Assembly: GCA_050732575.1 (NCBI GenBank)
Contig: JBOHRF010000367.1
Location: 1-5,398 of the forward strand
Length of the DNA: 5,398 bases
Source: JBBDWZ01 sp050732575
GTDB taxonomy: Bacteria; Gemmatimonadota; Gemmatimonadetes; Longimicrobiales; RSA9
Direction: 5' to 3'
The position numbers and the translations under genes are program-made. Shown piece by piece: positions 1 to 5,045 of the stretch (position 1 is its first letter; the number at the start of each line of letters is the position of its first letter). The notes under the pieces were generated by a model that was given only the letters and a program-made list of their open reading frames with translations, had not been told where the DNA came from and did not search any database.

Positions 1-1
1 T

Positions 2-688
2 GCGCTGGTCGACAACCGAGCGCTACGCTACGCGCTTCAGGACGCAGCACAGCGGCGCGGCGCGCAGTTCATGCACGCGCCCGTGCTGGCCCTGCTCACT
101 CGGCAGGGCGAGGTGACCGGTGTGCAATGCCCATCCGGAACCATCCTCTCCGACATCGTAGTGCTTGCCGCTGGTGCCTGGAGCGCGCAGGTCGCAGGAC
201 TGCCTCGCCCCTTGCCCGTGTTGCCCGTGCGCGGCCAGATGATCGCACTGCTCTGCCGGCCGCGACCGTTCGGCGCCATCCTGCAATCGGAGCGCTGCTA
301 CATGATCCCGCGCGCAGCTGGTCGCGTGCTGGTCGGCGCTACTGTAGAACGCGGGGGCTTTGATGCACGCACAACCGCGGAAGGTCGCCGTTCTCTTCAC
401 CAGGCAGCCCTCGCGCTGGTACCCGTGCTTGCCCGCGCGCAGCTGACCGAACACTGGATGGGCTTTCGACCGGGCACGCCCGATGACCTGCCTCTGCTGG
501 GTCGCGACCCGGACATTAAAGGACTGTTCCACGCGACCGGTCACTTCCGTAATGGGATCCTGCTGACACCCATCACGGGTACACTCATAGCAGACCTGAT
601 CGAGGGGCGTGCACCCGCGTTTGCGCTCGAGTCCTTCCGTCCCGATCGATTCTCGCGGGACACGGGACGCGGAACGCGGGACGCGTGA
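2..688 (+). CDS. thiO: Glycine oxidase ThiO-type FAD-dependent oxidoreductase, 3' part (5' end outside window)
   Basis: This is the C-terminal 228 residues of a DAO-family flavoprotein; the reading frame is open to the left edge, so the N-terminal Rossmann FAD motif is not visible. Seen in the sequence: VLAAGAWS (visible residues 54-61), the part of the FAD domain common in this family; CYMIPR followed by GRVLVGATVERGGFD (about 100-121), from the substrate domain; GFRPGTPD (154-161), whose Arg would bind the substrate carboxylate; and ATGHFRNGILL (178-188), the C-terminal FAD-contact signature typical of ThiO. In thiamine synthesis ThiO oxidises glycine to iminoglycine for the ThiG thiazole synthase; the enzyme is cytosolic. 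Family members normally end just after the FRPDRF-like motif present here. In this copy ten more residues (RDTGRGTRDA) follow, all encoded by a 7-bp tandem repeat, which also supplies the TGA stop. A general D-amino-acid oxidase is the alternative, but the TGHFRNGILL motif favours ThiO. Neighbouring thi genes may lie to the left. Confidence 0.88.
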   Translation, partial: ALVDNRALRYALQDAAQRRGAQFMHAPVLALLTRQGEVTGVQCPSGTILSDIVVLAAGAWSAQVAGLPRPLPVLPVRGQMIALLCRPRPFGAILQSERCYMIPRAAGRVLVGATVERGGFDARTTAEGRRSLHQAALALVPVLARAQLTEHWMGFRPGTPDDLPLLGRDPDIKGLFHATGHFRNGILLTPITGTLIADLIEGRAPAFALESFRPDRFSRDTGRGTRDA

Positions 689-697
689 CGCGTGACG
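656..697. repeat. Six-unit 7-bp tandem repeat (CGKGACG type)
   Basis: Six consecutive heptamers lie head to tail: CGGGACA, CGGGACG, CGGAACG, CGGGACG, CGTGACG, CGTGACG. The first unit starts exactly on a codon boundary of the ThiO gene. The array encodes the last ten residues of ThiO, gives its TGA stop (686-688, within unit 5) and offers a GTG (692-694, within unit 6) in frame with the next gene. Positions 674-686 recur as a 13-bp direct repeat at 904-916, and 685-697 recur as a perfect 13-bp inverted repeat at 914-926, on the far side of the small zinc-ribbon gene. The heptamer length shifts the reading frame at each unit. Its function is unknown; it resembles dispersed intergenic repeats. 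Confidence 0.85.
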
Positions 698-706
698 GAT
701 TTACGG

Positions 707-904
707 ATGGAAAGAAACATAGGAAAAACTTCAGAGCGTTCCGGCGAGGGCTCGGCGAATGAGCCTGGAGCTGGCTCCGAACGGGTCAAGACCCCGAAAG
801 GGGTGGTCCTGTTGTGCGATTTGTGTGGCAACGTGATGTACGAGCGTCACTGCCGGATCGTATGCCCGGCCTGCGGCTACCAGCGCGATTGCAGTGATCC
901 GTGA
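707..904 (+). CDS. Small zinc-ribbon protein of unknown function
   Basis: This 65-residue protein has two halves. The first 33 or so residues are polar and low in complexity (rich in Glu, Gly, Ser) and look unstructured. The C-terminal third is cysteine-rich: CDLCG, then ERHC, then CPACGY and a final RDCSDP, spaced C-x2-C-x8-C-x3-C-x2-C-x5-C. The CDLCG and CPACG pairs are classical zinc knuckles, so a one-zinc ribbon is very likely; the extra His-Cys and the last Cys could bind or modulate a second site. Such dense, regular cysteine spacing would not be expected in a random frame. The start is uncertain. ATG at 707 is used here; GTG at 692, inside the heptamer repeat, is in frame; and TTG at 812, about 10 nt after a GAAAGG sequence, would give just the ribbon. 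No good Shine-Dalgarno precedes 692 or 707. The gene lies 18 bp after thiO, so it may be co-transcribed with it. Both gene ends lie in or beside repeats. I cannot name a function; RNA or protein binding is only a guess. Confidence 0.68.
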   Translation: MERNIGKTSERSGEGSANEPGAGSERVKTPKGVVLLCDLCGNVMYERHCRIVCPACGYQRDCSDP

Positions 905-927
905 CGCGGGACGCGTCACGCGTCACA
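900..927. repeat. Heptamer repeat, right copy, with perfect 9-bp hairpin
   Basis: Four heptamers: CGTGACG, CGGGACG, CGTCACG, CGTCACA. The third and fourth are the reverse complement of the CGTGACG unit, so the array changes orientation in the middle. As a result 900-908 and 912-920 pair perfectly (9 bp) around a GGA loop. The hairpin lies at the convergent ends of the zinc-ribbon gene (TGA 902-904) and the prepilin peptidase gene (TGA at 925-923 on the minus strand), and both stops are supplied by repeat units. No T-run follows on either strand, so this is not a canonical intrinsic terminator, though it could stabilise 3' ends or slow polymerase in both directions. Confidence 0.8.
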
Positions 928-1699
928 CGAAGAGATCGAGATACCAGGTTAGCAGAGGTTGACCCCAGGCGTGCGTGATGGCGGCACCGAGGGCCAGGAA
1001 CGTGCCGAGGGGGAGGTAGGTTCCCAGCACGGCGAGTTTGCCGCGAAACCAGCTCACGGGCACACCCACCAAGAGTCCCACCAACGATCCGATCAACATG
1101 GTGAGCAGTGCGCCGCCCGTGCCCAGAAACGCGCCCACCATGGCCATCATGTGGATGTCGCCGACACCGAGCGCTGGCTTCTTGAGGATCTTCTCGGCGC
1201 TCCATTTCACGGCCCAGAAGAATGCGTAGGCCAATGCCGCGCCCAGCAGCGCCTGTAGAAACGATAATTCGCCTGGAACCGCAGCAAAGCCCAGCCCGAG
1301 GATGAGGCCGCCCAGAGAGAACTGGTCGGGTATCACCATTTCACGCGCGTCCGTGAGTGCAATCCCCAGCAGGATGCTGAGGAACACGGCAGAGTGTAGT
1401 GCAGGCACGCTCACACCGAAGCGCATAACAGCGCTCAACCAGATGATGCCGGTGACCAGCTCGACGGCCGGATATTGTGGGGAGATGCGGATGCCGCAGG
1501 TGCGGCAGCGCCCACGCAGAATGATCCAGCTCACGATCGGGATGTTGTCGTACCAGCGAATCATGGAGCCGCAACCGGGGCAGCGCGATCGTGGCCGCAG
1601 CACGGACTGTTCGGCCGGCCAGCGCAGGATGCAGACGTTCAGGAAGGAGCCGATGATGGCGCCCACGGCGAAAGCGTAGGCCAGGACGAGCGCGTTCAT
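923..1699 (-). CDS. pilD: Type IV prepilin peptidase / N-methyltransferase (PilD family)
   Basis: This is a 258-residue inner-membrane aspartyl protease that cleaves the leader of type IV prepilins and type II pseudopilins and methylates the new N-terminus. Residues 13-28 (GAIIGSFLNVCILRWP) are the family N-terminal signature. Two CxxC pairs (C40/C43 and C65/C68) form the cytosolic zinc-binding loop of full-length enzymes, with NIPIVSW and SPQYPAVELVTG around them. The catalytic aspartates are D117 (TDAREMVIPD) and D181 (GVGDIHMMAMVGAFLG). The rest consists of hydrophobic membrane segments, giving about seven or eight in all, and the length is normal. One oddity is His at position 183, where GxGDxK is usual. 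The ATG at 1699 overlaps the TGA of the upstream methyltransferase gene (ATGA), so translation is probably coupled. No pilin or secretion genes are in view, so the substrates are encoded elsewhere. The stop codon lies in the heptamer repeat. Confidence 0.95.
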   Translation of the reverse strand: MNALVLAYAFAVGAIIGSFLNVCILRWPAEQSVLRPRSRCPGCGSMIRWYDNIPIVSWIILRGRCRTCGIRISPQYPAVELVTGIIWLSAVMRFGVSVPALHSAVFLSILLGIALTDAREMVIPDQFSLGGLILGLGFAAVPGELSFLQALLGAALAYAFFWAVKWSAEKILKKPALGVGDIHMMAMVGAFLGTGGALLTMLIGSLVGLLVGVPVSWFRGKLAVLGTYLPLGTFLALGAAITHAWGQPLLTWYLDLFV

Positions 1700-2469
1700 G
1701 CCTGCTGCTGCGCAAGCAAATACATCAGGATTCCGGCGGCCACGCCCACGTTGAGTGATTCCGCACGGCCCGGTGTAGGAATACCGATCATGCGATCGAT
1801 CAGGGCGCGCGTTTCCGCGCGCAGACCGGCCCCTTCATTGCCGACTACCAATGCCACGCGCGCCGGCAGTTTGGCAGCGGCGAGCGGCTGGCCGTCCACG
1901 GCTGCACCCAGCGTTTGGAACTGCTGGGCGCGCAGCCAGGTCGACAATTCGGGCTGTGGCGCGGACACGATGGGCAAGTGGAATGATGAGCCGGCCGCAG
2001 AACGCACGACCTTGGGGTTCCATGCATCGACGGAACCGGGCAGCAGGATGACGGCGGCGGCGGCAAACGCGTCGGCGGCGCGAATGAGTGTGCCCAGGTT
2101 GCCCGGATCCTGAACCGCATCAGACACCAGCACGCGGGCAATGGTCTCGATGTGCAAATCGGTCAGTGCACGCGCGGGTTCGCGCGCCGCGACCAGTACG
2201 CCCTGAGGCTGCTCGGTGGCGGCCAGGTCCTTCAACGTGCGCTCGGACACGACGTGCACGGTGGTGCGCGACTCGAGCGCGGATTGTATGTACTGGCCCC
2301 GTGGCGTGTCCTCCAGCGTGGTCGAAACAACGGCGAATTGGAGGTCAATACCGGAGCGCACCAGCTCCTCGACTACGCGCACCCCTTCGGCCAGAAAAAA
2401 GCCTTGCGTCGTGCGCGCTTTCCGGTGTTGCAGTGCGCGCAACAGTCGCTCTTCAGAGCGACTCAGCAT
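1696..2469 (-). CDS. SPOUT-class RNA 2'-O-methyltransferase (TrmH/SpoU family)
   Basis: This 257-residue enzyme would transfer a methyl group from S-adenosylmethionine to a ribose 2'-OH in rRNA or tRNA. The N-terminal part (about residues 1-95, with TTQGFFLAEGVRVVEELV near 20-37) matches the small L30e-like substrate-binding domain. The C-terminal SPOUT domain shows all three motifs: motif 1 DAVQDPGNLGTLIRAADAF (117-135) with the conserved Asn and Arg, motif 2 LVVGNEGAGL (207-216), and motif 3 ESLNVGVAAGI (237-247), which form the knotted SAM site. The family is clear; the target nucleotide (such as RlmB-type 23S G2251 or a tRNA position) cannot be told from sequence alone, so I give no symbol. 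ATG at 2469 is chosen because MLSRSEERLL fits the usual family N-terminus. The frame stays open upstream to 2577, but that would run into the divergent protease gene. A perfect AAGGAG at 2501-2496 lies too far from this ATG; see the findings for an alternative ATT start. The gene is first in a unit with the prepilin peptidase gene. Confidence 0.92.
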   Translation of the reverse strand: MLSRSEERLLRALQHRKARTTQGFFLAEGVRVVEELVRSGIDLQFAVVSTTLEDTPRGQYIQSALESRTTVHVVSERTLKDLAATEQPQGVLVAAREPARALTDLHIETIARVLVSDAVQDPGNLGTLIRAADAFAAAAVILLPGSVDAWNPKVVRSAAGSSFHLPIVSAPQPELSTWLRAQQFQTLGAAVDGQPLAAAKLPARVALVVGNEGAGLRAETRALIDRMIGIPTPGRAESLNVGVAAGILMYLLAQQQA

Positions 2470-2495
2470 GGAGCTCTGGACCGGAATACGTTTTG

Positions 2496-2501
2496 CTCCT
2501 T
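2496..2501 (-). promoter_or_regulatory. Consensus Shine-Dalgarno AAGGAG upstream of the methyltransferase gene
   Basis: Read on the minus strand, AAGGAG is a perfect anti-16S match. It lies 26 nt before the chosen ATG (2469), too far for normal use. It is followed after 8 nt by ATT (2487-2485), in frame with the methyltransferase, which would add six residues before the ATG-encoded Met. Chance occurrence is possible. Confidence 0.3.
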
Positions 2502-2528
2502 CAAATCGGGCAACACCCGGTAGACTCT

Positions 2529-2532
2529 GGAG
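2529..2532 (+). promoter_or_regulatory. Ribosome binding site GGAG deciding the M48 protease start
   Basis: GGAG is directly next to the first ATG (2533) but 9 nt from the second in-frame ATG (2542). The spacing therefore favours 2542, which also gives a compact Lys-Arg n-region (MKRTP) for the lipoprotein signal peptide. Confidence 0.6.
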
Positions 2533-2541
2533 ATGGCAACT

Positions 2542-3375
2542 ATGAAGCGCACACCTTCCGGACCGCCCTGGGGGCAACGCAGCCTGATCGTGCTGCTGCC
2601 CGTGATTCTGCTTGTGACGGGCTGCGCAGTTTCAACGCAGCAGGAAATGGAAATGGGCGCGCAGTACTCGACCGAGATCAATCAGCAACTGCCCATTGTA
2701 TCCGATGCGGCCGTCCAACGGGCCATCAATTTGATTGGCGATGACATCGCGCGCTACGGCGGGCGCGGAATCAACTATACCTTTTTTGTGGTGAACGCCC
2801 GGCAGGTCAACGCCTTTGCCGTGCCGGGTGGCTACGTTTACGTGAACCGTGGCCTGATCGAGCGCACAGACAACTTCAGCGAGCTGGCCGGCGTGCTGGC
2901 CCATGAAATCGGGCACGTGGAAGAGCGTCACGGCGTCGAACAGATGGAGCGCATGCAGAGCGCGAACCTGGGGCTCACGCTCGCGTACGTCCTCCTGGGG
3001 CGCTCGCCTGGTGGGTTGGAGCGCACGGCATTGAACCTGGGCGGCGGAATGTATCTGGCCAGACACAGCCGGGAAGCCGAAATCGAGGCCGACCGCGCGG
3101 CGGTTCCGCTGCTCATGGCCGCGCGCATCAATCCCAATGGCCTGGTCACCATGTTCGAGCAGCTGCTGTCCGAGCAACGGCGTTCGCCCACGTCTGTGGA
3201 GCAGTGGTTCTCGACCCATCCGACAACGCAGGACCGGGTCAGTTCGACACGCGCGGAAATCAATCGGCTGGGCACGGCACGGTTGAGGAACTTGCGCATC
3301 AGCTCTACGGAGTACAACACGCTCAAGAGCCGGCTGCGCCAGTTACCGGCAGCACCCAACGTGTCAGCCAGGTAG
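2542..3375 (+). CDS. M48-family zinc metalloprotease, predicted lipoprotein
   Basis: The product is 277 residues long with this start (280 from ATG 2533). Its N-terminus is a lipoprotein signal peptide: MKR, a hydrophobic stretch (LIVLLPVILL) and the lipobox VTGC, with the lipidated Cys at 28, so the mature enzyme should be membrane-anchored on the periplasmic side if the cell is diderm. The protease core shows NAFAVPGGYVYVNRGLI (about 90-106), the zinc motif HEIGH (His121, Glu122, His125) and the third ligand Glu180 in EIEAD (180-184). STHPTTQDRV (224-233) is the usual M48 C-terminal motif. It is a short form without the TPR domain of BepA, closer in layout to LoiP/YcaL-type proteins. Known relatives degrade or help fold misassembled outer-membrane proteins; that role here is inferred. 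It is divergent from the methyltransferase gene and ends 20 bp before thiD, probably in one transcript, though the two functions are unrelated. Confidence 0.93.
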   Translation: MKRTPSGPPWGQRSLIVLLPVILLVTGCAVSTQQEMEMGAQYSTEINQQLPIVSDAAVQRAINLIGDDIARYGGRGINYTFFVVNARQVNAFAVPGGYVYVNRGLIERTDNFSELAGVLAHEIGHVEERHGVEQMERMQSANLGLTLAYVLLGRSPGGLERTALNLGGGMYLARHSREAEIEADRAAVPLLMAARINPNGLVTMFEQLLSEQRRSPTSVEQWFSTHPTTQDRVSSTRAEINRLGTARLRNLRISSTEYNTLKSRLRQLPAAPNVSAR

Positions 3376-3395
3376 CTCGGCCCTACCTTTCTGGA

Positions 3396-4178
3396 ATGTC
3401 CGTACCGATTGCCCTGACCATTGCGGGTAGTGACAGCGGTGGTGGCGCCGGCATCCAGGCCGACCTCAAGACATTTCATGCGTTTGGCGTATACGGCACG
3501 TCGGCGCTCACCGCGATCACAGCCCAGAACACACTGGGCGTGAGCGCGGTGCATGCCGTGCCCTCCGACATTGTGCGCAAGCAGATCGATGCCGTGGTCA
3601 GTGATCTGCGTCCCGCCGCCTGCAAGACCGGCATGCTGGCCAGCCGAGACCTGGTGAACACGGTTGCGGATGCCATCCACGAGCTAAGCTTGCAGCCTTA
3701 CGTACTGGATCCCGTGATGGTGGCGACCAGCGGTGATCGTTTGCTGGAGCCCGGCGCCGAGCGCGCTGTGCGCGAACGGCTGATCCCGCTGGCCACGCTG
3801 GTCACGCCCAATCTGCACGAAGCCGCCATACTGGTTGGTTTTGCCGTGGACCATGAAGCGGCCATGCAGGAAGCCGCCCGCACCCTGGTGGCTCACGGTG
3901 CCCGGGCTGCCCTGGTCAAAGGCGGGCACCTGACAAGCCAGCACCTTGTCGATGTGCTGTTCGACGGTAAGGAGATGCATAGCTGGGAACGCAGTCGGAT
4001 CGAAACGCGCAACACACATGGCACGGGCTGCACGCTGTCCGCCGCCATTGCGGCCGGTCTGGCGCACGGACGTCCACTGGTGCGTGCTGTTGATGAGGCA
4101 CTGGCATACATCCGTCGCGCACTGCTGGGCGCGCCCGGATTTGGCCAGGGTCACGGCCCGCTGAATCACATGGTCTGA
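3396..4178 (+). CDS. thiD: Hydroxymethylpyrimidine/phosphomethylpyrimidine kinase ThiD
   Basis: This 260-residue cytosolic enzyme phosphorylates 4-amino-5-hydroxymethyl-2-methylpyrimidine and then its monophosphate, giving HMP-PP, the pyrimidine half of thiamine. It belongs to the ribokinase-like fold. Motifs seen: ALTIAGSDSGGGAGIQADLK (6-25), the substrate-binding signature; KTGML in the first half; DPVMVATSG, the ATP-side motif; TPN and VKGGH in the middle; and NTHGTGCTLSAA (206-217) with the anion hole GTG and Cys212, matching the catalytic Cys of characterised ThiD. The length is normal. ATG 3396 is chosen because MSVPIALTIAGSDS begins exactly where the family begins. The frame is open upstream into the protease gene, but those residues have no family similarity. 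No strong Shine-Dalgarno precedes the start (only CTGGA), so translation may depend on ribosomes finishing the protease gene 20 bp before. No TPP riboswitch could fit in that gap. There is no ThiE fusion at the C-terminus. Confidence 0.96.
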   Translation: MSVPIALTIAGSDSGGGAGIQADLKTFHAFGVYGTSALTAITAQNTLGVSAVHAVPSDIVRKQIDAVVSDLRPAACKTGMLASRDLVNTVADAIHELSLQPYVLDPVMVATSGDRLLEPGAERAVRERLIPLATLVTPNLHEAAILVGFAVDHEAAMQEAARTLVAHGARAALVKGGHLTSQHLVDVLFDGKEMHSWERSRIETRNTHGTGCTLSAAIAAGLAHGRPLVRAVDEALAYIRRALLGAPGFGQGHGPLNHMV

Positions 4179-4233
4179 AAGAAGAAAACCTGGAAGGAAA
4201 ATCGGAAGAGAGAAAGAGAGAAGAGAGGAAGAA
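4177..4233. repeat. Polypurine/polypyrimidine low-complexity tract in the convergent gap; possible Rho-loading site on the minus strand
   Basis: Between thiD and the phosphorylase gene, 52 of 57 plus-strand bases are purines, with an unbroken 30-base purine run at 4204-4233 built of GA, GAA and GGAA words. The composition differs sharply from the balanced G+C-rich genes on both sides. Read as the 3' untranslated end of the minus-strand phosphorylase transcript, it is a C/U-only stretch full of YC dimers and without G, the composition expected of a Rho utilisation (rut) site. No hairpin with a T-run is visible on either strand, so intrinsic termination is not supported here. Confidence 0.55.
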
Positions 4234-4244
4234 CCGCTCGAGTA

Positions 4245-5045
4245 TCAGCGCAACTCGTTCAGTACACCACGTAGCAGCGCGGCGAATGGCTCGTTGGCTG
4301 CGCGGCCCGCTTCAATGACATCCTCGTGCGAGAGTGGCTGGTCTGCAAAGCCCGCAGCCACGTTGCTGATCAGTGAGATGCCGAGCACGCGCAGCCCGCG
4401 CGCGCGCGCTGCTATTACCTCCGGCAGCGTGCTCATACCCACGGCATCAGCACCGAGCCGCTCGTACATGCGGACTTCTGCGGGCGTTTCGTAGCTGGGC
4501 CCCAGAATCCCTACGTAGGTGCCCTCCACAACACGCAGACCGCGCTGGCTGGCAACGCGGCGTGCACTGGCCTGCAGCTCCCGATCGTACGGCTCAGACA
4601 TGTCCGGAAAGCGCGGCTCTTCGTCTTGCGCGGGGCCAATGAGTGGATTGCGCCATTGCAGGTTGATGTGATCGTCGATGATCATGAGATCGCCTGCGCG
4701 GAAACGGCGATTGATGCCGCCCGCTGCATTGGTCACGATCAGGATCTGCGCGCCCAGCTCGGCGGCTACACGCACGGGAAAGGCTACATCGTGCGCGCTC
4801 AGACCTTCATAGATATGGTAGCGACCCTGGAGCACCAGACAGGGCACGCCTTCCAGCTCGCCGCCCACCAGGCGACCGCCATGGCCCGCGACGGTGGCCG
4901 AGGCAAAACCGGGGATGTCCTCAAAGGGAATGGCGGTGGCGCGCTCGAGCTGGTCCGCCAGCGCACCCAGGCCTGAACCCAGCACCATGAACACGCGCGG
5001 CGAAATCGTGATATGCGTGCGCAGATAACGCGCGGCTTCGCTCAT
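4245..5045 (-). CDS. Purine nucleoside phosphorylase, trimeric class (PNP I)
   Basis: This 266-residue cytosolic enzyme splits purine (deoxy)ribonucleosides with phosphate into free base and (deoxy)ribose-1-phosphate, for salvage. Motifs of the trimeric class: GSGLG (23-27), the phosphate loop; GHGGRLVGG (54-62) with the phosphate-site His55; QGRYHIYEG (73-81); VTNAAGG (104-110); GPSYET (182-187) with the base-binding Glu186; GADAVGMSTLPE (198-209) with Met204 at the ribose; ISNVAAG (226-232) with Asn228; and SHEDV with His240 at the ribose 5'-OH. Asn at 228 is the residue associated with 6-oxopurine (inosine, guanosine) preference in this class, which I infer applies here. ATG 5045 overlaps the stop of the upstream permease (ATGA), and MSEAARYL fits the family start; the open frame continues upstream to 5240 only as an overlap with the permease gene. 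MTA phosphorylase is the nearest alternative, but the motifs fit PNP (PunA/DeoD2 type) better. Confidence 0.94.
   Translation of the reverse strand: MSEAARYLRTHITISPRVFMVLGSGLGALADQLERATAIPFEDIPGFASATVAGHGGRLVGGELEGVPCLVLQGRYHIYEGLSAHDVAFPVRVAAELGAQILIVTNAAGGINRRFRAGDLMIIDDHINLQWRNPLIGPAQDEEPRFPDMSEPYDRELQASARRVASQRGLRVVEGTYVGILGPSYETPAEVRMYERLGADAVGMSTLPEVIAARARGLRVLGISLISNVAAGFADQPLSHEDVIEAGRAANEPFAALLRGVLNELR

Larger units (their letters stand above)
2470..2541. promoter_or_regulatory. Divergent intergenic region, presumed to hold two promoters
   Basis: The methyltransferase gene (minus) and the M48 protease gene (plus) are transcribed away from each other here, so both units should have promoters in or near this 72-bp gap. 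I see no convincing -35/-10 pair. On the plus strand TAGACT (2521-2526) resembles a -10 box but has no partner at 16-18 bp. On the minus strand TTGCCC (2515-2510) is a weak -35-like hexamer. CGGG (2507-2510) and CCCG (2516-2519) form only a 4-bp stem. Promoters may also extend into the coding regions. Confidence 0.35.

Noticed and set aside
23..544. Long minus-strand open frame antisense to thiO
   Set aside because: It mirrors a clear flavoprotein gene on the plus strand, shows no family motifs and has composition typical of an antisense frame in G+C-rich DNA.
900..920. Intrinsic terminator
   Set aside because: The stem is perfect, but no T-run follows on either strand, so it was kept only as a repeat hairpin.
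656..927. CRISPR-like or integron attC-like element
   Set aside because: Units of 7 bp without spacers do not fit CRISPR, and no attC core sites or integrase are present.
2493..2526. Plus-strand promoter TTGCTC and TAGACT for the protease gene
   Set aside because: The hexamers are 22 bp apart, too far for a sigma-70-type promoter, and each matches the consensus poorly.
2470..2577. 36-residue N-terminal extension of the methyltransferase
   Set aside because: It would overlap the divergent protease gene start, is not like any family N-terminus, and lacks a ribosome binding site before 2577.
3204..3395. 64-residue N-terminal extension of ThiD
   Set aside because: It is out-of-frame reading of the protease gene end; ThiD homologues begin at the MSVPIALTIAGSDS point.
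3376..3395. TPP riboswitch upstream of thiD
   Set aside because: The gap is only 20 bp, far too short, and no THI-box-like sequence is visible.
2632..3680. Two long minus-strand open frames antisense to the protease and thiD genes
   Set aside because: They lie opposite two genes with intact catalytic motifs, cross the gene boundary without regard to it and show no recognisable domain.
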